Source: Cacconaster sp045642485
Lineage (GTDB): Bacteria; Bacteroidota; Bacteroidia; Bacteroidales; UBA932
Assembly: GCA_045642485.1 (NCBI GenBank)
Contig: JAZUIV010000058.1
Coordinates: 62,001 to 126,000, forward strand
Reading direction: 5' to 3'
Length of the DNA: 64,000 nt
In this document: positions 35,671-44,184 of the stretch, piece after piece
Layout of the letters: every line of letters starts with the position of its first letter
Numbering within the stretch: position 1 is the stretch's first letter
Position numbers and translations under genes: made by a program
Notes under the pieces: generated by a model
Database searches by the model: none
What the model was told of the DNA's origin: nothing
Seen by the model: the letters and a program-made list of their open reading frames with translations, nothing else

Positions 35671-37224
35671 TTAACCGAGTTTTGATACTGCGACGTCAAT
35701 TCTGCGAAGCGTCTCTTCCTTTCCGAAAAGCGCCATCATATCGGCGACTCCGGGGCCCTTGGACACTCCTACCAGGAATAACCTGAGAGAATTCATAATC
35801 TTTCCCATCGGCCATTCGTTGGAAGTAATCAGATCGTGCAGGGAGGTTTCCACATTCTCCTTTGAGAAAGGTTCCAGCGCGGCGAGCAGAGCACGGACCT
35901 GAGACATCGCAGCCCTGGCCTCCTCCTTCCAGAACTTGGCCACAGATGCTTCGTCATAAGACTCGGGGGCCTTGAAGAAGTAGGAGGTCAAGTCCCACAT
36001 TTCATTGATGAAATGAGCCCTCTCCTTCATAAGGTCCAGCACGGCGGATATGTACTCATCAGAGAAGCCTTCCAGTTTGTCTCCGGCACAGGCTCTGAAA
36101 TCAGCCGTCAATTGCTCCGCTGACTTCAGGCGCAGATATTCCTGATTGAACCACTTCGCTTTGTCCACGTTGAACCGGGCCCCTGACTTGATGACCCTCT
36201 CCAGAGAGAATACGGGGATAAGCTCGTCAACAGTGAAAAGTTCCCTGTCGTTTCCAGGATTCCATCCCAGCAAAGCCAGCATATTGATAAAAGCCTCAGG
36301 ATAATAGCCGTCTTCGCGGTAACCGCGGGAAACCTCACCTTCGGCATTGACCCATTTCAGGGGAAACACGGGAAATCCCAGCCTGTCTCCGTCCCGCTTG
36401 CTCAACTTACCCTTCCCATCAGGTTTGAGGAGAAGAGAAAGGTGTGCGAATCGGGGCTGCGAATCAGTCCAACCGAATGCTTCGTAGAGGAGATAGTGAA
36501 GAGGAAGAGACGGAAGCCACTCCTCTCCCCTGATGACTTCGGTAATCTCCATCAGGTGGTCATCCACTATATTGGCCAGGTGGTATGTGGGAAGTTCGTC
36601 GGCTCTTTTCCACAACACCTTGTCATCGAGCGTACTGCTGTTGACTTCTATATGTCCGCGTATCAGGTCATCCATCACGACTGTCCTGCCGGCAGGAATC
36701 TTGAACCGGATGGTCCATCCTGTATCCTCCTGCAAAAGTCTGGAAACTTCATCAGCCGGCAAAGTGAGGGAATTGCGCATCTTCTCCCTGGTCTGCCAGT
36801 TGTATATAAAAGTCTCTTTCCTGGACTCCGCTTCAGCCCTCAGGGCCGCAAGTTCCGCGGGAGTGTCGAAAGCGTAATATGCATAGCCGGCTCCGACAAG
36901 TTGTTCGGCATATTTACGATATATGCCGCGTCTCTGGCTCTGACGGTAGGGAGCGTATGGATGACGTTCAGACGGTACTTCGACAACCTTCCCATTCTCG
37001 TCCACTCCTTCGTCCGGATATATCCCGCACCAGCGCAACGCCTCAATGATATATTCCTCAGCTCCGGGCACAAAACGCTGGGAGTCGGTATCCTCAATGC
37101 GGAGAACGAAATCGCCCCCGGCCTGTTTTGCATACAGATAATTGTACAGCGCAGTGCGGACGCCTCCCATATGAAGCGGACCGGTCGGACTGGGCGCAAA
37201 TCTTACTCTTCTTTTCCTTTCCAT
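35671..37224 (-). CDS. gltX: Glutamyl-tRNA synthetase
   Basis: Charges tRNA-Glu in the cytoplasm. The 517-residue class I synthetase has the HIGH-type motif within FAPSPTGPLHMGGVRTALYN, the KMSKS-type motif KLSKRDG near residue 265, and NWQTREKM/LADEVSRLLQ insertions typical of Bacteroidota. Length is slightly above E. coli GltX (471), as usual in this phylum. It heads the leftward gltX-rpiB-truB unit; a possible -7 element TAATTTCG lies at 37253-37246. Confidence 0.96.
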   Translation of the reverse strand: MERKRRVRFAPSPTGPLHMGGVRTALYNYLYAKQAGGDFVLRIEDTDSQRFVPGAEEYIIEALRWCGIYPDEGVDENGKVVEVPSERHPYAPYRQSQRRGIYRKYAEQLVGAGYAYYAFDTPAELAALRAEAESRKETFIYNWQTREKMRNSLTLPADEVSRLLQEDTGWTIRFKIPAGRTVVMDDLIRGHIEVNSSTLDDKVLWKRADELPTYHLANIVDDHLMEITEVIRGEEWLPSLPLHYLLYEAFGWTDSQPRFAHLSLLLKPDGKGKLSKRDGDRLGFPVFPLKWVNAEGEVSRGYREDGYYPEAFINMLALLGWNPGNDRELFTVDELIPVFSLERVIKSGARFNVDKAKWFNQEYLRLKSAEQLTADFRACAGDKLEGFSDEYISAVLDLMKERAHFINEMWDLTSYFFKAPESYDEASVAKFWKEEARAAMSQVRALLAALEPFSKENVETSLHDLITSNEWPMGKIMNSLRLFLVGVSKGPGVADMMALFGKEETLRRIDVAVSKLG

Positions 37225-37241
37225 AATTTGTCTTTTGTGAG

Positions 37242-37274
37242 ATTGCGAAATTAGGGAAAAATATGGTAATTTTG
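37242..37274 (+). promoter_or_regulatory. Predicted promoter of the phosphoesterase gene
   Basis: -7 element TAATTTTG at 37267-37274, with ATTG at 37242-37245 as a weak -33 element (21-nt spacer). A copy of the CAGATTCTTA repeat core (inverse, TAAGAATCTG at 37287-37296) lies in the leader. Confidence 0.5.
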
Positions 37275-37301
37275 ATGTAAAATCAATAAGAATCTGTATT
37301 A

Positions 37302-38453
37302 ATGAAAAAATTGCTCCTACTCGCCGCCCTTGTTTCAGTGGAATTGTGGGCAGGCAACCCCGACCTTGATATAGAATGCGGACCCTGGATTCAGAATGTG
37401 GGGGAAGATGCTCTCACCGTCCTGTGGACCACCAATCAGAAAGCCCTCTCGTGGGTGGAATTCGACACGGAAGACGGCACAACCTGGTATCAGCACAGCC
37501 ACCCCTCCTATTACGAGACCGTCAGCGGACGGCGCTACTACGGGACATTTCACTGCGTCAGGATATCGGGGTTGAAAAAGGGCACGAAATACCGTTACAG
37601 AATCATTGGCAAGGCTATCGCAAATGACAGTAACCCGTATGCCACCTCCTACGGGCCCGAGCGGGCTATATCTGCAGTTCACGCCATCAAGACTCTGGAC
37701 CACAGCGCCCCGACCTGCAGATTCTCGATGGTGAACGACATCCATTTCGATGACGCATTGTTCAAAAATCTTCTCGACGGGATGGACCGCAGCACCACCG
37801 ATTTCGTTGTTCTCAACGGGGACATCGTCTCTTTCTCCAATTCGCGTGACACCCTCATAAAACACACCTTTGCTCCCATAAAGGATATTTCAGCCAGTTA
37901 TCCCATAATCTTTGCAAGGGGCAATCACGAAGGTCGCGGTTCAGAGTGGTTCGACCTTATCAAAGCATTCCCTTCCAACACAGGAGAATTCTACTACAGT
38001 TTCCGGCAGGGGCCCGTCGCATTTCTTGTTCTCGACGCAGGCGAGGACAAACTTGATACAGACCCCGAATATTCAGGTCAGGCAGACTATGAACAGTACA
38101 GACTCAAGCAGATTGAATGGATGAAGGCCGCCGTCAGGGAGGAATCCTTTGCATCCGCGCCAAAGAAAGTGTGCATTATGCACATCCCCACTTTTTCAGA
38201 CAAAGACGCCTGGGCCACTGAAAAATGGATAACGGAACATTTTACCCCTGTCCTGAACAAGGCCGGTGTAAATCTTATGCTCAGCGCCCATTACCACAGT
38301 TACATTCTGGCCAAACCCGGCAAATACGGGAACAACTTCCCCATCGTGGTCAACGACAATGAGGATCGCCTTGATTTTGAAGCCACTGCTTCAGGAATCA
38401 CACTGAAGATCTACGGCAAGGACGGACACCTGAAAAATACGCTCAACTTCTGA
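37302..38453 (+). CDS. Secreted metallophosphoesterase with N-terminal fibronectin-like domain
   Basis: Calcineurin-like phosphoesterase exported by a signal peptide (MKKLLLLAALVSVELWAG). The 383-residue protein has a purple-acid-phosphatase-type N-domain (GPWIQNVGEDALTVLWTTN, residues ~27-45, beta-rich to ~130), then the metal motifs VNDIHFD, VLNGDIVSF, ARGNHEG, CIMHIPTF and LSAHYHSY. The GNHE signature is intact, so it should be an active two-metal phosphatase; the substrate is unknown. Monocistronic, divergent from gltX and convergent with rsmE. Confidence 0.88.
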   Translation: MKKLLLLAALVSVELWAGNPDLDIECGPWIQNVGEDALTVLWTTNQKALSWVEFDTEDGTTWYQHSHPSYYETVSGRRYYGTFHCVRISGLKKGTKYRYRIIGKAIANDSNPYATSYGPERAISAVHAIKTLDHSAPTCRFSMVNDIHFDDALFKNLLDGMDRSTTDFVVLNGDIVSFSNSRDTLIKHTFAPIKDISASYPIIFARGNHEGRGSEWFDLIKAFPSNTGEFYYSFRQGPVAFLVLDAGEDKLDTDPEYSGQADYEQYRLKQIEWMKAAVREESFASAPKKVCIMHIPTFSDKDAWATEKWITEHFTPVLNKAGVNLMLSAHYHSYILAKPGKYGNNFPIVVNDNEDRLDFEATASGITLKIYGKDGHLKNTLNF

Positions 38454-38479
38454 AAAGCCTTTTTGAGCCGACGCCGGAA

Positions 38480-39211
38480 TCAACGGCTTCTTTCAAGATA
38501 TACCGCTGCGGTTGCCACAACCGCGGCGGTTTCTATTCTCAACCGGCTTTCCCCCAGGGAAGCGACCTTCCATCCGGCAGCGATTGCGGCATCTATTTCT
38601 CCACGGGAGAAATCCCCTTCCGGGCCAATCATTACAATAATGTCGCGATTATCATCGGTCTGAATGTATTCGGTAAGTTCCGATTTGGCAGAGGTACCTC
38701 CCGGAACGTCATCGCAGTAGCAGACAATCTTCAATGATTTCGAATCTGCCGTAGAACATATAAAATCCCTTACCGTAGCAGGAGAGTGAAGAACAGGAAC
38801 GGCGCCCTTGTGCGACTGTTTGGCTGCGCTGACAAGCAGCCTTTCCACCCTTTCCGGCTTGAAGACCCTCCTTTCGGAATAATCCCCGAACAGAGGAGTG
38901 ATCTCGTCCACCCCTATTTCTGTAGCCTTCTCGGAAAACCACTCGAAACGGTCGATATTCTTCGGAGGAGCCACGGCCATATGCAGATGGTAAGGATGGC
39001 TCCCATACCCCTCAATGCACTCATCAACCGAGAACCTGACCCGTTTGGGATTGTCCTCCGTCACAGTGCATCTGTACAGCCGGCTGCAGCCGTCAATTAC
39101 GTTTATCGTATCGCCGGTCCGATGCCTGAGGACCTTGACGCAATGGTTGGACTCCTGCTCGTCCAGAGTATCCCCTCCGAACGAAATGTTTTTTGAATAG
39201 AACAATTCCAT
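38480..39211 (-). CDS. rsmE: 16S rRNA m3U1498 methyltransferase RsmE
   Basis: SPOUT-fold enzyme methylating U1498. The start MELFYSKNISFGG at 39211 gives 243 residues, the family's usual size; a much longer reading from 39484 adds 91 residues without family character. Motifs: HCVKVLRHRTGD, AVAPPKNIDRFEW, EKATEIGVDEITPL, RLLVSAAKQSHK and the knot IGPEGDFSRGEIDAA...SLGESRLRIETA. Convergent with the phosphoesterase gene; divergent from the SIMPL gene. Confidence 0.94.
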   Translation of the reverse strand: MELFYSKNISFGGDTLDEQESNHCVKVLRHRTGDTINVIDGCSRLYRCTVTEDNPKRVRFSVDECIEGYGSHPYHLHMAVAPPKNIDRFEWFSEKATEIGVDEITPLFGDYSERRVFKPERVERLLVSAAKQSHKGAVPVLHSPATVRDFICSTADSKSLKIVCYCDDVPGGTSAKSELTEYIQTDDNRDIIVMIGPEGDFSRGEIDAAIAAGWKVASLGESRLRIETAAVVATAAVYLERSR

Positions 39212-39226
39212 CTTACCTGACCCCGG

Positions 39227-39258
39227 TTTGAATATGTGGCATAAAGTTAGTACTTTTG
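39227..39258 (+). promoter_or_regulatory. Promoter of the SIMPL-yfcE-cobW unit
   Basis: TTTG at 39227-39230, 20 nt, TACTTTTG at 39251-39258. Transcription would start near 39265, which excludes the in-frame ATG at 39228 and supports the start at 39282. Confidence 0.75.
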
Positions 39259-39281
39259 TCCGGAACAACATTAAGAAGTAT

Positions 39282-39983
39282 ATGGATAAGTCAAGAGTTT
39301 TTTCGGGACTTGCAATAATGGCAGGTCTCATCGTTCTGGGATGTATGCTTCCCCAGACTGCCGCCAGATTCAAATCCTTTGACAGGACTGTAAATGTCAA
39401 GGGTCTTTGCGAAAGGGAGGTCAGGGCCGACCACGTAGTATGGCCGATGACATTCAAGGTGGTAGGCAACGATCTCAACATCATTTACTCAGAAATAAGA
39501 ACCAGGACCGAATCAGTCATCGCTTTTCTTACAAAAGGGGGAATCTCCAGAGAAGAAATCAGCATAGCCATTCCCACCATCTCCGACAAATACACCCAGG
39601 AGTACGGCAACAACGAACGGGCATTCCGTTATGTCGCCAAATGCACCGTCACCGTTTCTTCAAAGGAAGTTGACAGCATACTCAAACTGATGGAGCAGCA
39701 GGTGGAACTGATAAAAAGCGGCATCACCCTGGAATACGAATGGGATTCAAAGAGTGAATTCACGTTTGAAGCCCTCAATGACATCAAACCCGAGATGATT
39801 GAAGAGGCGACCAAGAACGCCCGGGAAGTGGCTCAGAAATTCGCGAAGGACTCCGAAAGCAGACTTGGCAAGATCAAGCAGGCATCACAGGGCACATTCA
39901 CCATCACGGACAGGGACAGCAACACCCCTCACATTAAGAAAGTGAGAGTGGTAACCAACGTCATCTATTATCTGAACAACTGA
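39282..39983 (+). CDS. SIMPL-domain (DUF541) protein
   Basis: Family first named in signalling by IRAK-associated protein, with bacterial members of largely unknown periplasmic function. The product from 39282 has 233 residues: an N-terminal membrane anchor (GLAIMAGLIVLGCMLPQTAA) and a SIMPL domain with TVNVKGLCEREVRADHVVWPM, GISREEISIAIPTISDKYTQE and a C-terminal VRVVTNVIYYLN. The promoter position supports the start. It is followed after 14 nt by a YfcE-like phosphodiesterase. Confidence 0.85.
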   Translation: MDKSRVFSGLAIMAGLIVLGCMLPQTAARFKSFDRTVNVKGLCEREVRADHVVWPMTFKVVGNDLNIIYSEIRTRTESVIAFLTKGGISREEISIAIPTISDKYTQEYGNNERAFRYVAKCTVTVSSKEVDSILKLMEQQVELIKSGITLEYEWDSKSEFTFEALNDIKPEMIEEATKNAREVAQKFAKDSESRLGKIKQASQGTFTITDRDSNTPHIKKVRVVTNVIYYLNN

Positions 39984-39997
39984 CAGCAACTCCCGTT

Positions 39998-40498
39998 ATG
40001 GCGTACATAGGCCTGATATCCGACACTCACTGCCAATTCGACGACAGGGTCAGAAAGTTTCTCGACCCTGTTGATGTAATATGGCACGCCGGAGATTTCG
40101 GAAACGGTGCGACAGCTGCGAAAATCGCCTCGTTCAAACCGCTTGTCGGCGTTCACGGCAATTGTGACGGCCTAGACGTCAGAATTGATTACCCCGTGGC
40201 CCAGGTAATTGAGATTCAGGGTCTAAAGATTCTTATGACACACATCGGAGGATATCCAGGGCGATATGACTACCGTGCACTCAGGCTCATTGAGGCGCAT
40301 CGTCCCGATATCTTCGTCTGCGGTCATTCCCATATTCTGAAAGTGGTGAATGACAGACATTACAATATGATGGTCCTCAATCCCGGAGCCTGCGGGCTGC
40401 AGGGATTCCATCTGGTGCGCACGGCACTGCGCTTCCGCATAGATGAGGGAAAACTGAAAGATATGGAGGTGGGCGAATGGCCCAGAAATTATGAATAA
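39998..40498 (+). CDS. YfcE/MJ0936-type metallophosphodiesterase
   Basis: Small two-metal phosphodiesterase of the cytoplasm. In 166 residues all family motifs are visible: GLISDTHCQFD, IWHAGDFG, VHGNCDG, THIGGYPGRYD and CGHSHILK, then NPGACGLQ. Length matches YfcE (about 160-185). The natural substrate is not known. Its stop lies 8 nt inside the next gene, indicating coupling with the CobW-type GTPase. Confidence 0.9.
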   Translation: MAYIGLISDTHCQFDDRVRKFLDPVDVIWHAGDFGNGATAAKIASFKPLVGVHGNCDGLDVRIDYPVAQVIEIQGLKILMTHIGGYPGRYDYRALRLIEAHRPDIFVCGHSHILKVVNDRHYNMMVLNPGACGLQGFHLVRTALRFRIDEGKLKDMEVGEWPRNYE

Positions 40499-41636
40499 GA
40501 AAGAATTACCGATACTGCTTCTGACAGGTTATCTCGGAAGCGGCAAGACAACACTTCTCAACAAAATACTGGCGAACCGGCGCGGAATCCGTTTCGCCGT
40601 CATCGTAAACGACATCGGGGAGGTCAATATCGACGCAGACCTTATCCAAAAAGAGGGAATCGTCGGCAAAAAGGACGAGAACCTCATCGCTCTGCAGAAC
40701 GGATGCATCTGCTGCACTCTGAAAACCGACCTTATAGAGCAACTCCACGAAATCGCCGTTCTCGACAAATTCGATTATATCGTGATTGAAGCCAGCGGAA
40801 TATGCGAGCCGGAGCCCATAGCGCAAACCATCTGTTCCATACCTTCGGTATATCCCGCAATGGCCAAAGACGGCCCGGTCAGGCTTGACAGTATTGTGAC
40901 AGTGGTTGATGCGTTGCGTATGAGGGATGAGTTCGGATGCGGTGACGACCTGGTTCGGGAGAACATCGATGATGAAGACATCCAGAGCCTTGTGATACAG
41001 CAGATGGAATTCTGCAACAAAATACTGCTCAACAAGGCATCCGAGGTGAGCACAGATGAGAAGGAGAAAATAATCAGAATCATCAGAACCCTCCAGCCGG
41101 AGGCGGAAATCATCTGCTGCGACTACGGCGAGGTTGATTTCGACCGGATTCTGAACACCGGGCTCTTCGACTTCGAAAGGGTGGCGACATCCGCAAGATG
41201 GATAAAGGAAGTTGAAGGCCATCACGAGCACGAACACGAACACGAGCACGAAGAAGGCGAGGCCGATGAATACGGTATCGGCACCTTCGTCTATTACAGG
41301 CGGCAGCCTATGGATATAAACGCATTTGACAATTTTGTGGCCAGACACTGGCCCGCATCCGTCATACGGACCAAGGGAATCTGCTATTTCAGCGAAGAGT
41401 TCGACACGTGTTACCTTTTTGAACAGGCAGGCAAGCAGTTCTCGATGAGAAACGTCGGAGACTGGTACGCGACAATGGCTCCTTCGGAGCTCAATGATAT
41501 GCTGGAGCGGGACAGTTCGCTGGCCGCTGACTGGGACGACATTTACGGGGACAGAATGCAGAAACTGGTCTTCATAGGGCACGATATGGACAGGGAGGAT
41601 ATCGAGCGGGCCCTTGACAGATGCCTGGCCGAATAG
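40491..41636 (+). CDS. CobW/COG0523 G3E GTPase (putative metallochaperone)
   Basis: P-loop GTPase thought to deliver metals such as zinc to target proteins. The 381-residue protein has Walker A TGYLGSGKTTLLN, the metal-binding CxCC in NGCICCTL, Walker B-like DYIVIEASGICEPEP, base motif NKASE, and a histidine/glutamate run HHEHEHEHEHEE near residue 245 before the CobW C-domain (VIRTKGICYFSEEF). The metal partner is not certain; the His run favours zinc or nickel storage. Third gene of the SIMPL unit. Confidence 0.9.
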   Translation: MNKKELPILLLTGYLGSGKTTLLNKILANRRGIRFAVIVNDIGEVNIDADLIQKEGIVGKKDENLIALQNGCICCTLKTDLIEQLHEIAVLDKFDYIVIEASGICEPEPIAQTICSIPSVYPAMAKDGPVRLDSIVTVVDALRMRDEFGCGDDLVRENIDDEDIQSLVIQQMEFCNKILLNKASEVSTDEKEKIIRIIRTLQPEAEIICCDYGEVDFDRILNTGLFDFERVATSARWIKEVEGHHEHEHEHEHEEGEADEYGIGTFVYYRRQPMDINAFDNFVARHWPASVIRTKGICYFSEEFDTCYLFEQAGKQFSMRNVGDWYATMAPSELNDMLERDSSLAADWDDIYGDRMQKLVFIGHDMDREDIERALDRCLAE

Positions 41637-41655
41637 CTCTTCTGCCCAAAGTTTT

Positions 41656-41687
41656 TTTGTTATCCTATATATTTTTTACTACCTTCG
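41656..41687 (+). promoter_or_regulatory. Promoter of the acyl-carrier gene
   Basis: TTTG at 41656-41659, 20 nt, TACCTTCG at 41680-41687. It lies just after the cobW stop and supports a start at 41726. Confidence 0.7.
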
Positions 41688-41725
41688 CCCCGAATAACGA
41701 AAATATAATTGAAATATACTATTCT

Positions 41726-41968
41726 ATGAACCTACAAGAAGTTGAAGCAAAAATCAAAGCCTTCCTCATCGACGAATTAGAGGTAGAGGAGGATATGATT
41801 TTCCCCGAATCGAAACTCAAGGACGATATGGGAATAGGCAGCCTGGAAGTCGTCGACGTGGTTGTCTTTGTCGAGGACACCTTCGGATTCAAGATGGACC
41901 CCAAAGAGTTCAACACAATCCACACGATGTCGCAATTCTGCGAATTTGTCCAGAGTCATTGTGCATAA
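41726..41968 (+). CDS. Acyl carrier protein-like, atypical phosphopantetheine site
   Basis: Four-helix carrier of acyl or peptidyl groups. The 80-residue product MNLQEVEAKIKAFLIDELEV.. has the ACP fold pattern, acidic helix II (VVDVVVFVEDTFGF) and usual length. The canonical DSL site reads GSL here (DDMGIGSLEVVD), so the attachment serine (residue 39) is kept but the preceding aspartate is Gly. It stands alone with promoter and terminator, away from fatty-acid genes; it may serve a special pathway. The main fatty-acid ACP is presumably elsewhere. Confidence 0.75.
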   Translation: MNLQEVEAKIKAFLIDELEVEEDMIFPESKLKDDMGIGSLEVVDVVVFVEDTFGFKMDPKEFNTIHTMSQFCEFVQSHCA

Positions 41969-41984
41969 CCAAAAATGCAATGTT

Positions 41985-42016
41985 AAAAAGGCGACTAAAT
42001 TTTAGTCGCTTTTTTT
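41985..42016 (+). terminator. Terminator after the acyl-carrier gene
   Basis: Stem GCGACTAAA (41991-41999) with TTTAGTCGC (42001-42009), flanked by five A and seven T. Confidence 0.9.
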
Positions 42017-42044
42017 GTATTCATAAGTTTTTTTTATACCTTTG
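42014..42044 (+). promoter_or_regulatory. Promoter of tRNA-Gln and tRNA-Met
   Basis: TTTG at 42014-42017, 19 nt, TACCTTTG at 42037-42044. The -33 element overlaps the T-run of the preceding terminator. The first tRNA starts 10 nt after the -7 element. Confidence 0.8.
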
Positions 42045-42053
42045 CACGCCCGA

Positions 42054-42124
42054 TGAGGTATGGTGTAATGGCAGCACAAGAGATTCTGGTCCTCTTAGTG
42101 GCGGTTCGAATCCGTCTACCTCAA
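42054..42124 (+). tRNA. tRNA-Gln (CTG)
   Basis: 71 nt. Acceptor TGAGGTA pairs with TACCTCA, discriminator A at 42124; anticodon loop TTCTGGT gives CTG; T arm GGCGGTTCGAATCCGTC. The top of the anticodon stem has an A-C mismatch. Cotranscribed with tRNA-Met, 6 nt downstream. Confidence 0.93.
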
Positions 42125-42130
42125 CTTTAA

Positions 42131-42204
42131 GGCGGGATAGCTCAGCTGGTTAGAGCGCATGATTCATAATCATGAGGTCCCCAGTTCAATCCTGGGTCCC
42201 GCTA
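42131..42204 (+). tRNA. tRNA-Met (CAT)
   Basis: 74 nt. Acceptor GGCGGGA with TCCCGCT (G1-U72 wobble), discriminator A; anticodon loop TTCATAA; T arm CCCAGTTCAATCCTGGG. Elongator type by its paired first position. A CAT anticodon could also belong to a lysidine-modified tRNA-Ile, but the body resembles Bacteroidota elongator tRNA-Met. Confidence 0.93.
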
Positions 42205-42214
42205 CAAGAAATTC

Positions 42215-42244
42215 AAGCACTTACTTTCGTAAGTGCTTTTTTTT
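42215..42244 (+). terminator. Terminator after tRNA-Met
   Basis: Stem AAGCACTTAC (42215-42224) with GTAAGTGCTT (42229-42238), loop TTTC, followed by T residues to 42244. Confidence 0.88.
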
Positions 42245-42246
42245 GC

Positions 42247-42254
42247 TATCTTTG
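42247..42254 (+). promoter_or_regulatory. -7 element of the glycoside hydrolase gene
   Basis: TATCTTTG, 26 nt before the start codon at 42281. The expected -33 position holds only CTTTC inside the terminator loop. Confidence 0.55.
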
Positions 42255-42280
42255 TATAGTTTGGCTTAAAACATACGGTA

Positions 42281-44170
42281 ATGACAGTGACTTACAAAAG
42301 ATTAGCGTTAATGGCAGTTATTGCCTTGATCTCAGGCGTCTGTCCGTTCGATGCCTCCTCACAGGGCAGATATTTCGGTCTTCACTTCGATTTCCACGCC
42401 TCGCCTGAAAGATGCCCGGCCATCGGCTCAACCCTTTCCGAGGATGACATAAATGAAATATGCACTTTGTATAGACCCGATTTCATCCAGGTTGACAGCA
42501 AAGGTCATCCCGGTTGGTCATCATACCCCACGGAATATGGGGACGAAGTACCCGGCATAGTCGGGAATCCTATGGAGACCTGGCGCAGGGTCACCAGAAA
42601 GAACGGGGTGCAGCTATATGCCCACCATTCCGGAGTATATGACGCCATCTACTGCAGCAAGCATCCCGAAGAGGCGGTGAAAGGGGCCGACGGAACCCCT
42701 TCCGACGTTTATACCAGAACCAACGGCAGATATGTCGACGACAAACTGATACCTCAGATTCTTGAACTGGCCGGACGGTATGGTCTCGATGGAATATGGG
42801 TTGACGGGGACTGCTGGGGAGCACAGATGGATTTCGACCCAAGGACGGTGTCCGGTTTTGAAAAGGAAACAGGAATTAAGCTCAATGGTGTTCTGCCTGC
42901 AAATGCCGATTCTGCATATTATATGGAGTATGCGGACTATTGCCGCAAATTGTACCGTGACTATCTGAAGCGATATACTGATGCCGTGCACGCACAGTAT
43001 CCTGATTTCAAGGTCATTTCAAACTGGGCTTATACCGAGCATATGGCAGGGCCGGTGACGGCTGGCAACGACTGCATCTCCGGCGACCTTGACTGGAGGA
43101 ACTCCATTATGTGGGGCCGATATTCAGGGCGCTCGGCCGTTATGCAGGGCAAACCGTGGGATATGATGGCGTGGTCCTTCAGGAATGTTCCCGGAGGTCA
43201 GGTAACCAAGACGCCTGTGCAACTGATGCAGGAAGGCGCATCCATCATCTCTCTCGGTGGCGGCTTCCAGTTCTATGTATGTCAGGACGCCAACGGTGCT
43301 CCCAATATGAAAGTGCTCCGCTACCTCTCCCCGACTGCCGAATTCTTCCACGCCCGGAAGGAATGGACATTCGGAGGAAAGCCCAGAAAGCAGGTGGCCG
43401 TGCTTATGGAGACAGCCCAGAGGCTGGCGGAGCAGGGGCAATGGTCAAGAGATGGGAACAACGGCATATATACCCGCGCCGGTTATCAAAGACTTATGGG
43501 GCTCGTCTCCATCCTCTGCGATGCCGGACATTCCGTATCTCTTATATCCGAACGGGAACTTGAAAACGGAGAAGCTTCCGGATACCCGGTCATCATTGTT
43601 CCGGATCTGTATCAGAAGTTGCAGGAGAAAACCTGGGATAATTTGAACGCCTATGCCGGAGCGGGAGGCGCTCTGGTTCTTACAGGCCCTGAAACGTGCA
43701 GGATGTACGGCTTCGAAGAGGTGAAACAGCCCGCCCTGTACGATAAGGGCAAGGGGAAATTGGCAGTATATCCCTGGGAAAGGTCTTCCTCATATATGGA
43801 CGCGAGGAAATGCGAAGACAGGAAGAGCCTTTCCGACTTCCTGATGAGGCTCTATGAACCCGAAATACGTCTTGTATCTGCGGTCGGCCTTCTGGAAGTG
43901 GTTGATTTTGAAAAGAACGGACAATTGATGGTACAGCTTGTCAATTGCAACGGGAACCATTACGATGAGAAGTCTCTTACCGAGGATTTCATCCCCCCGG
44001 TGCTCGATATTGTGCTCAAAATACGGCTCGACAGGCGTCCCGACGCCATCTGTCAGCAACCCGACGGAAAGAATCTGGATTTCAGATGGAATGACGGCTA
44101 TGCTGAGGTGAAGATTCCAAGACTGGATATCCACTCCACAATAGTGGTCTCTTACCAGGTTGATGAATAA
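42281..44170 (+). CDS. Secreted glycoside hydrolase, TIM-barrel (alpha-L-fucosidase-like)
   Basis: The 629-residue product has a signal peptide (LALMAVIALISGVCPFDASSQG) and an N-terminal barrel domain with RPDFIQVDSKGHPGWSSYPTEYG, YAHHSGVYD, and YGLDGIWVDGDCWG (Asp near residue 165), a nucleophile-type strand like those of alpha-L-fucosidases of GH29/GH151. A second domain (~360-500, VAVLMETAQ...YPVIIVPDLYQKL) resembles the trimerisation domain of such enzymes. Substrate is inferred; presence of fucI/fucP in the same window fits but does not prove fucosidase activity. Monocistronic, convergent with the VOC gene. Confidence 0.65.
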   Translation: MTVTYKRLALMAVIALISGVCPFDASSQGRYFGLHFDFHASPERCPAIGSTLSEDDINEICTLYRPDFIQVDSKGHPGWSSYPTEYGDEVPGIVGNPMETWRRVTRKNGVQLYAHHSGVYDAIYCSKHPEEAVKGADGTPSDVYTRTNGRYVDDKLIPQILELAGRYGLDGIWVDGDCWGAQMDFDPRTVSGFEKETGIKLNGVLPANADSAYYMEYADYCRKLYRDYLKRYTDAVHAQYPDFKVISNWAYTEHMAGPVTAGNDCISGDLDWRNSIMWGRYSGRSAVMQGKPWDMMAWSFRNVPGGQVTKTPVQLMQEGASIISLGGGFQFYVCQDANGAPNMKVLRYLSPTAEFFHARKEWTFGGKPRKQVAVLMETAQRLAEQGQWSRDGNNGIYTRAGYQRLMGLVSILCDAGHSVSLISERELENGEASGYPVIIVPDLYQKLQEKTWDNLNAYAGAGGALVLTGPETCRMYGFEEVKQPALYDKGKGKLAVYPWERSSSYMDARKCEDRKSLSDFLMRLYEPEIRLVSAVGLLEVVDFEKNGQLMVQLVNCNGNHYDEKSLTEDFIPPVLDIVLKIRLDRRPDAICQQPDGKNLDFRWNDGYAEVKIPRLDIHSTIVVSYQVDE

Positions 44171-44184
44171 CTGAATTTTAACGG

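Noticed and set aside
39228..39281. Upstream start for the SIMPL protein
   Set aside because: It would lie upstream of the predicted transcription start, given the promoter at 39,227-39,258.
40506..41582. Minus-strand frame of 358 codons opposite the CobW-type gene
   Set aside because: Shadow of a conserved GTPase gene; no start signal or promoter.
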